Below are positions 36,562 to 44,749 of a DNA stretch of 64,000 nucleotides, one piece after another. The stretch is from Methylomonas sp. LL1 (GTDB taxonomy: Bacteria > Pseudomonadota > Gammaproteobacteria > Methylococcales > Methylomonadaceae). Below the pieces are notes generated by a model. The model worked only from the letters and a program-made list of their open reading frames with translations. It was not told the DNA's origin and did not search any database. The stretch spans positions 2,604,001-2,668,000 of the forward strand of contig NZ_CP064653.1 of the NCBI RefSeq assembly GCF_015711015.1. The letters are read 5' to 3'. The position numbers and the translations under genes were made by a program. Numbering within the stretch: position 1 is the stretch's first letter; every line of letters starts with the position of its first letter.

Positions 36562-37845
36562 TCAAGGTTGTACGCCAACCGCCTGGTTATACATCGCTAT
36601 GTTGCGCTGCAATCTGATTTCCTGCTCTTTGGCGTTGCGGATAGCCTCTAGGCTACGAGCCTGGATTTTCAGCAAATCCAGCAAATTGATTTCCCCCGCA
36701 TTAAAGCTGACTTCGGTCATTGCCAGATGTTTCGCGGCAATGTCTTTCATTTGATTGGCAATCGTGACTTCTTGGTGGGTTACTTCCACAGCGTGTAGGG
36801 CCTCGTGAAGATTCTTCTCCAGTTGGCGTTGCAGGTGTTCGCGTTGCGCCAGGGCCTGGTTTAATTCCAAATGCGCCGAGGCAATCTCAGGGGCATCGTA
36901 AGTGCTATGGCCAAACGGAATCACAACGCCGATACCCACGCTTTGCATATCATCGCCGCCGCGTTGGTCGCGACTGCTCTTGGCACCAAGGTTGATTTTG
37001 GGTTGATTGATGGTGTCAGTAGTCTTCGCCCATTCAGTCGCCGCTTGTTTGCGGGCAACCATTGCGTTGATTGCTTCCAACACGGGATGGTCGGGCAGTA
37101 TGGTATCCACAGCGCTCTGTTGCTCCAGATAAGTACCTGGAACCTTAGTGGTTTGCGTCAAGCTGGCGTAACTTTTACGACTGTGCATCATTTCCGCTTC
37201 GGCCTGCGTCAGCAAGGAACGATTTTGCAAATGCTCGCTTTCCGCCAAGAGTAAATCGGCACGCGGCAAATCACCCAGCTCGACCCGTCGCCGCACTTTT
37301 TCCAATAACCGTCCCGAAATATCCAGATTATATTGGGCCTGCTGTAGACGGTTTTCCGCCAGACTCATATCCCATAGCGCTGCTCTGACCAATCGATAAA
37401 CTTCCAGTTTCACTGCTGCCGACTGCTTCTGCGCGGAATGATGAGCCTGTTCCGCAACATTTTGTGCCGCCGACCGTTGCCCCCAGTTCCACACGGTAAA
37501 CTCCAGTTTGGCCGAGGCTTCACGGGAGCCTCGGTTGTCGGCGACACGATCATCGAAGTAATCCAATGCCAATGCTGTCGAACCGGCAAGCCAACTGTCC
37601 CCGCGTTGTTGCAAAGCATCGGCTTGCTGTTCCAGCGCTTCATTGATCAAGCGATCAGGATATTTTTCCAGCGTCTGCTCGACCAACTGCGATAACGTCA
37701 AAGCCGGATCGATTTCAGTCGAGTCATGGTGCTCGATCATCGAAGATCCAGAATTGACCGGATTTTTAACGGTTAAATCATCAGCAAGACATGGCAGAGC
37801 CGACAGCCATAGCAGCAAACAGCGTTTAAAATATCCGTGTGCCAT
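36562..37845 (-). CDS. Outer-membrane efflux protein (TolC/CzcC family) of the second metal pump
   Basis: About 427 residues from the ATG at 37845, which has GGAG 7 bp upstream and is followed by a signal peptide (CLLLWLSALPCLADD). An upstream start at 37929 would put 28 residues in front of the signal peptide and is unlikely. Two OEP repeats are present (LTLSQLVEQTLEKYPDRLIN, then GEINLLDLLKIQARSLEAIR). It forms the outer-membrane exit duct. It is followed after about 118 bp by the adaptor gene. The gap 37846-38049 upstream is the divergent promoter region shared with the CsoR-type gene. Confidence 0.87.
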   Translation of the reverse strand: MAHGYFKRCLLLWLSALPCLADDLTVKNPVNSGSSMIEHHDSTEIDPALTLSQLVEQTLEKYPDRLINEALEQQADALQQRGDSWLAGSTALALDYFDDRVADNRGSREASAKLEFTVWNWGQRSAAQNVAEQAHHSAQKQSAAVKLEVYRLVRAALWDMSLAENRLQQAQYNLDISGRLLEKVRRRVELGDLPRADLLLAESEHLQNRSLLTQAEAEMMHSRKSYASLTQTTKVPGTYLEQQSAVDTILPDHPVLEAINAMVARKQAATEWAKTTDTINQPKINLGAKSSRDQRGGDDMQSVGIGVVIPFGHSTYDAPEIASAHLELNQALAQREHLQRQLEKNLHEALHAVEVTHQEVTIANQMKDIAAKHLAMTEVSFNAGEINLLDLLKIQARSLEAIRNAKEQEIRLQRNIAMYNQAVGVQP

Positions 37846-38026
37846 CTTGTTCTCCAAACCAGCCTTAGAAGCAATGAAACAAATTTTCAGCAACCCATTT
37901 GGGATATTTCTGGGACACTGATTCAGCACATTGGCCAGTTGCTTTAACCAGTAACAGTTTATGAAACGGTAATGCTCGCACCTTAACTAGAGTCCTTGAA
38001 TTGATGTGGATTTCAGTTTAGCATGC

Positions 38027-38045
38027 TATCCCCCAGGAGAGGATA
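38027..38045. promoter_or_regulatory. Short palindrome with a C-tract before the CsoR-type gene (putative operator)
   Basis: TATCC (38027-38031) and GGATA (38041-38045) are mirror complements around CCCAGGAGA, giving a G/C tract flanked by an A/T inverted repeat. This is the general design of CsoR/RcnR operators. It overlaps the AGGAG ribosome-binding site of the repressor gene, consistent with autoregulation. Confidence 0.45.
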
Positions 38046-38049
38046 AAAA

Positions 38050-38319
38050 ATGACGACACATGCATCGCACCCCGACATCATCAAGCGGCTTAAACGCGCT
38101 GAAGGCCACCTGAAAAGCGTCATCACCATGATTGAGGATGATCGCGCTTGTTTGGACATTGCCCAGCAGCTACAGGCCGTTGAAAGCGCTGTCGCCAATG
38201 CCAAGAAGATTTTGGTTCATGATCACATCGACCATTGCCTAGAACACGCCGTGCGCGATGGCGCACAAAGTGCGGACGATACCATCCGCGAGTTCAAGGC
38301 CATCACCAAATACCTGTAA
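38050..38319 (+). CDS. Metal-sensing repressor, CsoR/RcnR/FrmR family
   Basis: An 89-residue all-helical repressor (DUF156). Candidate ligands are Cys34 (DDRACLDI), His59 and Cys63 (DHIDHCLEH). The spacing of 25 and 4 is exactly that of Cys36-His61-Cys65 in Cu(I)-sensing CsoR, whereas FrmR lacks the second cysteine and RcnR has His in its place. This points to copper sensing. It diverges from the second RND operon, which it probably controls together with itself through the palindrome overlapping its ribosome-binding site. Metal specificity is inferred from the ligand set only. Confidence 0.85.
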   Translation: MTTHASHPDIIKRLKRAEGHLKSVITMIEDDRACLDIAQQLQAVESAVANAKKILVHDHIDHCLEHAVRDGAQSADDTIREFKAITKYL

Positions 38320-38401
38320 CAATAACCCTGCCACTAACTTGCTATTGCTATCACGAAAGGCAGTCGCACCCGGACAGTAGGATCAAGGCAACCTGTTTTC
38401 G

Positions 38402-39163
38402 TTAGGATCTGGCCGCCAAAAAACCCATTTCTTTGGCCGATACTTGATAATGGCGATGAAAATCCGCCAGCTCTTTTTGATTGGCGGTCTTGAGTTGATA
38501 GGCTTCCAGAACCGGTAATTGCTGCCGAGCGATGCTTTGAGTTGCAGGATGGCGTATCGCGGTCAGAAATGATGACAAACTGGTCACTACCTGACCGGCT
38601 TTGGCTTTTAAAGACGCTTTGACCAGACTGTTCAGCAGATTGGGCGTGTATTTGAGCATGTAATCGGCATAGCGCTGAATCTGTGGGTGTTGCTGTTCCA
38701 GCGCCTGACGTTCCTGATCGAAATCGTCGCGCAGTGTAATGCCCTTGTCGGCGAAGACGATGGGGGCTGAGTCGGACATATCGCATGCCCAGCCGCTTTG
38801 TAACTTAAGCAACTCCGCCTGATATTGCTCTTCCCGATAGGGGTAAAACGGCATTGTGCGGCACCGCAACGGTTTGTCGGCATGAATGCTGCAAAGATTG
38901 TCGGCGCCGAGCGCTGGACAAGGAAGATTAGGCGGCAAATAAGCCGTTGGTACGATCAGCGACGCCAACTGTTTGCGGTTGGGCAAATGAAACACCGCGC
39001 CTAATTTGGCAACCATCGTAAAGTCTTTACTGCCTTGCCGCACCGGTGACCACACCATAGCCAGGGGGAAACGGTCGGCATGACGGAATGCATCGTCGAT
39101 AGTCAAAGGCACCTGGCCGTAGCAGCACTTACCACACGCTGTACATTGAAAACGGTAAGCCAT
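38402..39163 (-). CDS. YkgJ-family cysteine-cluster protein
   Basis: A 253-residue protein starting MAYRFQCTACGKCCYGQVPL. The CxxCGxCC cluster at residues 7-14, with further cysteines in LPCPALGADNLCSIHADKPLRCR, is the CxCxCC signature of the YkgJ family, probable Fe-S or zinc proteins of unknown reaction. The C-terminal 110 residues are helical and variable. It follows the ychJ-type gene at 8 bp in the same direction, so the two form a small operon. I see no link to transfer or metal export except the cysteine-rich nature. Confidence 0.8.
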   Translation of the reverse strand: MAYRFQCTACGKCCYGQVPLTIDDAFRHADRFPLAMVWSPVRQGSKDFTMVAKLGAVFHLPNRKQLASLIVPTAYLPPNLPCPALGADNLCSIHADKPLRCRTMPFYPYREEQYQAELLKLQSGWACDMSDSAPIVFADKGITLRDDFDQERQALEQQHPQIQRYADYMLKYTPNLLNSLVKASLKAKAGQVVTSLSSFLTAIRHPATQSIARQQLPVLEAYQLKTANQKELADFHRHYQVSAKEMGFLAARS

Positions 39164-39171
39164 CCGTTAAA

Positions 39172-39663
39172 TCAATCTAAAACCGTCGTCGTGCCGCAGC
39201 ATTTTTTGGCCTTTTTTCCAGAGCCGCAAGGACACGGATCATTGCGGCCGACTTTATTAACGAAACGTTGTGGCCCTTGCGGGTTGATTTCGCCGCTGAC
39301 ATACAACCATTGGCCGTCGTCACGGCGAAAGCTGGATCGTTCCAATTGAATCATGTCTTGTTTATCGCGGCGAAAACGGATAACAAACTCTATTTCAGCA
39401 TTATCACCATTTTCAGAGACATTACGAATCTCAAGACCTTTCCATTCACATTCTTCCGCCATCCGTTCGGCTTCCGCGCGATTGAAATCTTCTCGAATTT
39501 CCGGGGCATGGGTACGTTCGATGTGATCCAGATGGCGGGTAACGAATGCAGTGTAGCGAGAACGCATTAACGCTTCGGCCGTTGACGCGATCACTCCACC
39601 CTCTATGAATTTGCCGCAACAGTCCGCGTAGTGTTGATTGGAACCACAAGGGCATACAGTCAT
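39172..39663 (-). CDS. YchJ-family protein (UPF0225) with SEC-C motifs
   Basis: A 163-residue protein. It starts with a zinc-binding [17 protein letters not shown] motif and ends with a SEC-C motif, [18 protein letters not shown]. Between them is the YchJ/NTF2-like core with [20 protein letters not shown]. The family is found widely in bacteria; its role is unknown, and metal-dependent binding is presumed. An ATG at 39663 follows a GGAG-containing leader. It heads the two-gene unit with the YkgJ-type gene. Confidence 0.88.
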   Translation of the reverse strand: MTVCPCGSNQHYADCCGKFIEGGVIASTAEALMRSRYTAFVTRHLDHIERTHAPEIREDFNRAEAERMAEECEWKGLEIRNVSENGDNAEIEFVIRFRRDKQDMIQLERSSFRRDDGQWLYVSGEINPQGPQRFVNKVGRNDPCPCGSGKKAKKCCGTTTVLD

Positions 39664-39972
39664 TATTGTTCTCCTGTTTAGATCATCTGCAAGTCGGCAA
39701 AAGACATCGTAATCGACAGTAGATTCGGGTTCAACACTACTGGCATCTGTCCTTTCATCCTCTGATGTTATTTTCTGTTTGTTACAAACTTATCAGCCTG
39801 ATTGCAACTTATCCTCGGCACTAAGGATTCGAGTGAGTGGCCGCGCCCTTTCCGTTCGTTGGTGCAACCAAAACCTTGTCTATACGAGTGCCATCAATAT
39901 CGACCACTATCTGGAAATCCCCGTTCTTAATGTTCTTGATCTGAATGATTTGATCGTTAGATAAGACAATTC
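39664..39972. other. Gap between ychJ and the tra operon
   Basis: This divergent region must hold the promoters for the ychJ-ykgJ unit (leftward) and for the traL operon (rightward). A leftward open frame 39821-40042 (73 codons) crosses the stem-loop and has no strong ribosome-binding site, so I do not annotate it as a gene. Confidence 0.5.
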
Positions 39973-40004
39973 TGCAGCTAATAGCAAATTCGCTATTAGC
40001 TGCA
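39973..40004. promoter_or_regulatory. Inverted repeat upstream of traL (stem-loop, paired with 2923-2954)
   Basis: TGCAGCTAATAGC (39973-39985) pairs with GCTATTAGCTGCA (39992-40004) around an AAATTC loop. Aligned with the element before traI, the length is the same (32 positions). The outer TGCAGCT/AGCTGCA, the loop AAATTC and the downstream CGAC...GAAAATTC are conserved, and the inner stem is changed on both sides so that pairing is kept. A strong ribosome-binding site (GGAGGT) for traL follows about 50 bp later. Confidence 0.7.
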
Positions 40005-40059
40005 AACGACCTGCCGAAAATTCTCTTCACAATAATGACCATCCTAACCGGAGGTCATT

Positions 40060-40341
40060 ATGGAACCCGTAGCTATCCCCCGATCCATCGACGATCCGAT
40101 CCACATTCTTTTGTGGAGTGCCGACGAGATTGTACCGTTCATGGTCTGCATACTGACCGGCATGTTGATCGACCACTTCATTCCAGCATTAGCCATTGGA
40201 CTGATTGCGGTTAAATTCTACCGCCGTTTTCGTGACAACCGACCCGACGGCTATACCTTACATTCCTTGTATTGGTTAGGTTTGCTGCCCAGCCAGGCAA
40301 TGACGATTCCTAATCCCTATATCCGTCGCTTTCTGCCATGA
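40060..40341 (+). CDS. traL: Type IV secretion protein TraL (F-type)
   Basis: A 93-residue inner-membrane protein that starts after a strong GGAGGT. It reads IPRSIDDPIHILLWSADEIV, then a hydrophobic stretch from about residue 25 to 50, and RRFRDNRPDGYTLHSLYW near the end. The length and the DPxxxLLW...DE pattern fit TraL of F, SXT and IncA/C systems, a component of the mating-pore base. It overlaps traE by 4 bp. It is the first gene of the pore operon. Confidence 0.92.
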   Translation: MEPVAIPRSIDDPIHILLWSADEIVPFMVCILTGMLIDHFIPALAIGLIAVKFYRRFRDNRPDGYTLHSLYWLGLLPSQAMTIPNPYIRRFLP

Positions 40342-40937
40342 AGTTGTCGGATTTCCTGCAGACCTGGGATGGCCACGAGACCGAGAACCGTTTCAGTCGA
40401 GTCATTATCATCGGCTTACTGGTGATTTGTGTCATTACCTCACTGGCAGCTTGGCGTACCGAACGCAGCATCATTTTGGTGCCCCCTACGTTGACCCAGG
40501 AAGTTGAAGTAACGCGTAGTAGCGCCTCTAGTGAGTTCAAGGAGTCCTGGGGTTTGTATATGGCAGAGTTGCTCGGCAACACCACCCCAGCCAATGCCGA
40601 TTTTCTAAAGGTGGCCATCGAGCCCTTGTTGGCGCCGGACATTTATCGTAGCGTCCTGGATGCCATGACCGATCAAATCAAGGCCATCAAGATGGATCGG
40701 GTGGCAATCAGCTTCACTCCACGTCATGTCGATTACGAAGCCGAGACCAACAAGGTCTTCGTCAGCGGCGAACTCAAAAGCCAAGGCCCAAGCTCCAAAC
40801 CGGACATTAAACCGCGCACCTACGAATTCATCATCGCCATCAAAAACTACCGGCCTCGACTGGAGTTTATCGATGTCTACCCCGATTCGCCCAGAACCTT
40901 GGATCGTTTGAAAGCGACCCAAGGCCAAACCCGCTAG
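40338..40937 (+). CDS. traE: Type IV secretion protein TraE (VirB5/B8-like in F-type systems)
   Basis: A 199-residue protein with an N-terminal transmembrane segment (about 21-41: VIIIGLLVICVITSLAAW) and a periplasmic region with WGLYMAELLGNTTPANADFL, typical of F-type TraE. It resembles VirB8 and stands as an inner-membrane assembly factor of the pore. It starts 4 bp inside traL and ends 8 bp before traK. Order L-E-K-B-V is that of F and SXT. Confidence 0.92.
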   Translation: MKLSDFLQTWDGHETENRFSRVIIIGLLVICVITSLAAWRTERSIILVPPTLTQEVEVTRSSASSEFKESWGLYMAELLGNTTPANADFLKVAIEPLLAPDIYRSVLDAMTDQIKAIKMDRVAISFTPRHVDYEAETNKVFVSGELKSQGPSSKPDIKPRTYEFIIAIKNYRPRLEFIDVYPDSPRTLDRLKATQGQTR

Positions 40938-40945
40938 GCTCAACC

Positions 40946-41908
40946 ATGAAACGATCATTCCCACCATTTTTGTTACTGCTGACTGTGAGTACTGCCTTAT
41001 CTGCGGATGAATTACCCGTGACCGTTTTACCGCCGGTTACCACGGTAGCAGCTCCTTTGCCACCAGCAGGCGAGGCCGCTGGGCAGCAAACGGATTTGGG
41101 CATCGAGCTACCGCCGGTGGATGCCAGTGTATTGCAGACAGCCAAGCAACAGGCGGCAGCCACATCGACAACGTCCGTCGCTCCGCAACACATTCAAGTC
41201 AAACCTGGCATTAACGAATTAATGCCGATTGCCGTCGGCCACTTGAACCGATTGATCACTCCGTTCGAACATCCCGTAGTCACAACGACCAGCCAAGCGA
41301 CCACTAGCACCAAGGGCAAAATCGTCTACGTCGCTACCGCCGACGAAACGCCGGTGACCTTATACATCACCCCCGGCGACAATCAGGACATCGCCTTATC
41401 GCTGACCTTGATCCCCAAACGCATTCCAGCACGGGAAATCCATCTCAGTCTGGACAAGGACAGCTACAAGCTGTTGAGCAAACTGCAATCGCCCAGTACG
41501 TCTTCAGGCACAACCAGTGATCAGGAACAAGCTTACATCGCCCAAATTAAAAAGCTGTTCCGCGACCTGGGTCTGCAAAAGACACCGCCTGGCTTTTCCC
41601 TACGCGATCCGAGTAAGAGCGAACATATTCAGTGCTTGCAAGAACGGGTGCAGATTAAGACCGGTCAAGTATTGGAAGGTCACGACATGTTGATACTGGT
41701 CGGTCTGGCTCGTAATACCGGCATGGAGCCTATTGAGTTTGACGAGCGATCTTGTGCAACGACCCAAGACGAGGTGTTAGCTGTTGCCAGCTGGCCCAAA
41801 GTCGTACTGGGACAGAACGAATCTACCGAACTCTATGTTGCGGTCAGACATGCTCCAGAAGAATCATCGACGCTCAGACCGTCATTGCTCAATGGGAGTC
41901 AACCCTGA
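40946..41908 (+). CDS. traK: Type IV secretion protein TraK (VirB9-like secretin part)
   Basis: A 320-residue exported protein with a signal peptide (about 1-20). After a low-complexity Thr/Ala/Pro segment come KPGINELMPIAVGHLNRLIT and TPFEHPVVTTT, the start of the TraK beta-domain. Further on is QVLEGHDMLILVGLARNTG. It forms the outer-membrane core of the pore with TraV and TraB. Its TGA overlaps the traB start (TGATG). Confidence 0.9.
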   Translation: MKRSFPPFLLLLTVSTALSADELPVTVLPPVTTVAAPLPPAGEAAGQQTDLGIELPPVDASVLQTAKQQAAATSTTSVAPQHIQVKPGINELMPIAVGHLNRLITPFEHPVVTTTSQATTSTKGKIVYVATADETPVTLYITPGDNQDIALSLTLIPKRIPAREIHLSLDKDSYKLLSKLQSPSTSSGTTSDQEQAYIAQIKKLFRDLGLQKTPPGFSLRDPSKSEHIQCLQERVQIKTGQVLEGHDMLILVGLARNTGMEPIEFDERSCATTQDEVLAVASWPKVVLGQNESTELYVAVRHAPEESSTLRPSLLNGSQP

Positions 41909-43278
41909 TGGCCGGCATGGACAACTGGTGGTCACGTTTGAGTCCTACCGCCAAGCGCAATGTTGCGGTAGGCAGTATCGGCACCGTGCTATTGGCAACC
42001 ATCATTGCCCTGGCCTCGGTGTCACCAGAGATCGCCAAGCCCACCAGTAAACAGGCGACGATTCAGCACATCCTGACCGACAGCGATCCGCGCTCATTAG
42101 GCATTGACGGCATTTCCTCCCAGCTTCGCGACCTGCTGCAAAAAAACGAAGAGCAAGGACGGCGGTTAGCGGCGATTGAGGAACAGCAAAAACGCGAGCA
42201 GCAATCCGACGAACTGCGTTTCAAGCAATGGACTAGCGCCGAACGGGAAGCCTATGAAGCTAAACTCCAAGCTGTTAGCGGTGAAGTCGAGTCGTTAAAA
42301 AACAAAACCACAGTAACGCCGCCTACAGAGAGTGTTGATCCTAATGCATTGCCTGGCAACAATACGCCGTCACCTAATTCTGTTGGCCGCCGTTACAACT
42401 CGACTAGACCAAATACCGCTCAAGAAGATCTGAACAGCGTGTTTGAACAGGCGGCGATTCCTACACCTACAACTGGCAATGCCGGTGTCTCGGACGGACG
42501 AACCGGTGCCAATGCACAAGCGCCTGCAGCGATGCAGATTCGCGTGATACAGGAAGACAAATCGTCTAAATCGACTACAGATGCCAAAGCAACCGGCGAG
42601 AGTAGTGCCACTCATTCTACCCACAACGACGTATTCATCCCTGCAGGTAGCATTCTGACTGGCGTGTTATTGAACGGCCTGGATGCACCTACCGGCAAAA
42701 AAGCAAAAAAAGAACCAATGCCGGTGCTGTTCCGCATCAAGAAGGAAGCCATTCTGCCCAACCGCTTTCACGCCGATGTCCGCGAGTGCTTTCTGTTGGC
42801 CGCCGGCTTCGGCGACTTGAGTGCCGAGCGCGCCTATTTTCGTGGCGAGACCTTTTCCTGTGTGCGCCAAGACGGTGGCGTGATCGAAGTACCCATGAAT
42901 GCTTATGCCACCGGCGAAGATGGCAAAAACGGGGTGCGCGGTCGAGTCGTTTCCAAACAAGGCGCGTTATTGGCGCAATCGATGATGGCCGGATTCCTGA
43001 GAGGCTTTTCCGATGCCTTTGGCCGCAATCAGATTCCGGTGTTGATGACCGGCGGCCTAGGCAGCCTGGCTGGTACCACTCCGTTTCAAAGTGCCTTTTC
43101 CTCGCAGTCGATGGAAGGCGGTGCACTGAAAGGTGCCGGTTATGCGATGGAGCGGCTGTCGCATTTTTACATGGATATGGCCGAAGAGATTTACCCGGTC
43201 ATCGAAGTCGACGCCACCCGCCAAGTCAATTTCATCGTGCAGAAAGGCACGGCATTGAAATTGAAAACCGCTAGCTGA
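41908..43278 (+). CDS. traB: Type IV secretion protein TraB (VirB10-like)
   Basis: A 456-residue protein starting at the ATG overlapping the traK stop. It has an N-terminal transmembrane segment (about 20-37) and a coiled coil (about 65-130: QLRDLLQKNEEQGRRLAAIE). A Pro/Thr-rich linker is followed by the VirB10-like domain, FIPAGSILTGVLLNGLDAPT, with FLLAAGFGDLSAERAYFRGE. It spans the periplasm between the inner membrane and the TraK/TraV core. Longer upstream frames lie inside traK. Confidence 0.92.
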   Translation: MAGMDNWWSRLSPTAKRNVAVGSIGTVLLATIIALASVSPEIAKPTSKQATIQHILTDSDPRSLGIDGISSQLRDLLQKNEEQGRRLAAIEEQQKREQQSDELRFKQWTSAEREAYEAKLQAVSGEVESLKNKTTVTPPTESVDPNALPGNNTPSPNSVGRRYNSTRPNTAQEDLNSVFEQAAIPTPTTGNAGVSDGRTGANAQAPAAMQIRVIQEDKSSKSTTDAKATGESSATHSTHNDVFIPAGSILTGVLLNGLDAPTGKKAKKEPMPVLFRIKKEAILPNRFHADVRECFLLAAGFGDLSAERAYFRGETFSCVRQDGGVIEVPMNAYATGEDGKNGVRGRVVSKQGALLAQSMMAGFLRGFSDAFGRNQIPVLMTGGLGSLAGTTPFQSAFSSQSMEGGALKGAGYAMERLSHFYMDMAEEIYPVIEVDATRQVNFIVQKGTALKLKTAS

Positions 43279-43307
43279 TTCCTCAACCTAAGATCCGGAA
43301 TGATTTT

Positions 43308-44114
43308 ATGACCCTACGCCAGACCAGCTTACTACTTCCATTATTTTTATCGGCTTCAGCTGCATTAGCTACCACCCCACCCAAACCTGATGCATCTGAC
43401 ATTGCCGCCAGTTTGTTATCGATCAAAATCGACGGCATGCAGGATTTGCCGATCAGCGGATTGAAGATGGTCAAGACCGGCGCACAAACGGTGTTCATTT
43501 CCAGTAATGGTCGCTTTGCGTTTTATGGCGGTAAACTAATGGATGTCTGGACCCAGCAGGAAATCAAGGATTTGCCTGACATCGACAAAATCGCCAATCG
43601 CATCGATCTGTCGCGGATGAAACTCAACGTCGATGACTTGGGGCCGGTAACGATTGGGCATGGTAAAGAATCGGTATTGATCTTTATCGACCCACGTTGC
43701 CCGTATTGCGGCAAAGTTATGAAAGACCTGCAAACCTTGCAGGACAAATACACCTTCAAGCTGGTGATGGTGCCGATCCTCGGTGCCGAATCGCAAAACA
43801 TCGTCGTGCAACTGGCGTGTCAGTTGGGTTCAGCGGATGTCAAAACCAAGGAATCCGTGCGCGAACGACTGTTGAAACAGGATTACGCCGGGTTACCGAC
43901 CGAACAACCCACGCAATGTAACAAAGAGCCGTTACAGAGAACCATCGTTACCGCCAAGCTGTTTGGTTTGCAAGGGGTGCCGTTTCTGATTGCCCCAGAT
44001 GGCCGTACACATAGTGGCGCGCCGGAAGTCTTGTTCGATTGGTTGGCCAACAAACCCAATGCCGTACCCGCCGCAACCGCTCTTGAACCTACGAAAGTGG
44101 AGAAAAAACCATGA
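43308..44114 (+). CDS. dsbC: DsbC-type thiol-disulfide isomerase of the transfer system
   Basis: A 268-residue periplasmic protein with a signal peptide (about 1-21). A dimerisation-like N-domain (about 30-110) precedes a thioredoxin fold with FIDPRCPYCGKVMKDL; the active cysteines are residues 131 and 134. The TLFGLQGVPFLIAPDGR stretch holds the cis-proline (GVP). It should fold the disulfide-rich TraN, TraU and TraV. It lies between traB and traV, as in SXT-type elements, and overlaps traV by 4 bp. Confidence 0.9.
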   Translation: MTLRQTSLLLPLFLSASAALATTPPKPDASDIAASLLSIKIDGMQDLPISGLKMVKTGAQTVFISSNGRFAFYGGKLMDVWTQQEIKDLPDIDKIANRIDLSRMKLNVDDLGPVTIGHGKESVLIFIDPRCPYCGKVMKDLQTLQDKYTFKLVMVPILGAESQNIVVQLACQLGSADVKTKESVRERLLKQDYAGLPTEQPTQCNKEPLQRTIVTAKLFGLQGVPFLIAPDGRTHSGAPEVLFDWLANKPNAVPAATALEPTKVEKKP

Positions 44115-44626
44115 AACGTTATTGCCCGTTTCCATTACTCCTTTCCAGCTTGATGTTGGTTCTTGTCACTGGCTGCGCAACCCAGTACGGCTGCAAAGGC
44201 ATGCCGGATGAACCGCAGTGTTTATCGACCACACAAGCCTATCAAGTCACTAACCCTGCCTTGGCGGAACCATCAGTCGATCAGGACACGCCTATTGAAC
44301 CTCAACTTCAGCCGAGCCCACCCTTACAACAACCCGTACCGAAGATCGATGACCCCACGCCGATTCGCACCCCGTCGCAAGTCATGCGGATCTGGATTGC
44401 GCCTTGGGAAGATGCCGAAGGCGATCTGATGGTCTCCAACTATGTCTACACCGAACTGGAGCCTCGGCGCTGGATGATCGGTAAGTCGGCCCCGACTCTG
44501 AGTCCATCGCTCATTCCGCTGCAAGTCGAACAACGGCCACCTGAAAAACATCAGGCATTGGATAACGATGATTTGGAATCGCGTGGTTTGCCATCCACGT
44601 TGAACAGCCCAGCCGCCAAAAACTAA
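44111..44626 (+). CDS. traV: Type IV secretion lipoprotein TraV (VirB7-like)
   Basis: A 171-residue lipoprotein. The lipobox is LVTGCATQYGCKGMPDEPQC, with the TraV-typical pattern of cysteines after the lipidated one. A proline-rich middle precedes RTPSQVMRIWIAPWEDAEGD and a helical-poor C-terminus. It anchors the pore core in the outer membrane. It overlaps dsbC and is followed by a 123-bp gap that contains the structured RNA-like segment ahead of the pilin gene. Confidence 0.9.
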   Translation: MKRYCPFPLLLSSLMLVLVTGCATQYGCKGMPDEPQCLSTTQAYQVTNPALAEPSVDQDTPIEPQLQPSPPLQQPVPKIDDPTPIRTPSQVMRIWIAPWEDAEGDLMVSNYVYTELEPRRWMIGKSAPTLSPSLIPLQVEQRPPEKHQALDNDDLESRGLPSTLNSPAAKN

Positions 44627-44630
44627 ATTC

Positions 44631-44746
44631 TTCACCGCCGTTACCTTCGGGATCGGCGAGTCTTAGCGGGCGACCGCTGATGTTGAGCCGGAGCAAGCTT
44701 CCGAGATCGGACGGGTAACTGTCGTCATTCAACTATGAGGTCGTCT
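44631..44746 (+). ncRNA. Structured RNA resembling an IscB-associated HEARO/omega RNA, in the tra operon
   Basis: The traV-traA gap is highly structured. A long-range stem GTTACC (44640-44645) pairs with GGTAAC (44714-44719). Inside is a perfect hairpin AGCGG-GCGA-CCGCT (44665-44678) with a GNRA tetraloop, and a second hairpin formed by CGGAG (44689-44693) and CTTCCG (44698-44703) with one bulge. The 3' end (CATTCAACTATGAGGTCGTC) repeats GTCGTC and runs into the traA ribosome-binding site (GAGG). From memory this sequence and its 3' end resemble HEARO/omega RNAs that precede iscB genes. A PLMP-domain gene lies one gene downstream. A cis-acting leader is the alternative. Confidence 0.55.
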
Positions 44747-44749
44747 TGT

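Noticed and set aside
38320-38401. Possible gene between the CsoR-type gene and ykgJ
   Set aside because: Only 82 bp between convergent genes, with no open frame.
39821-40042. Leftward 73-codon open frame before traL
   Set aside because: It crosses the stem-loop, has no convincing ribosome-binding site and matches no family I know. The stem-loop explains the conservation better.
44631-44746. Rho-independent terminator between traV and traA
   Set aside because: No U-run follows any of the hairpins, and the genes downstream belong to the same transfer operon.
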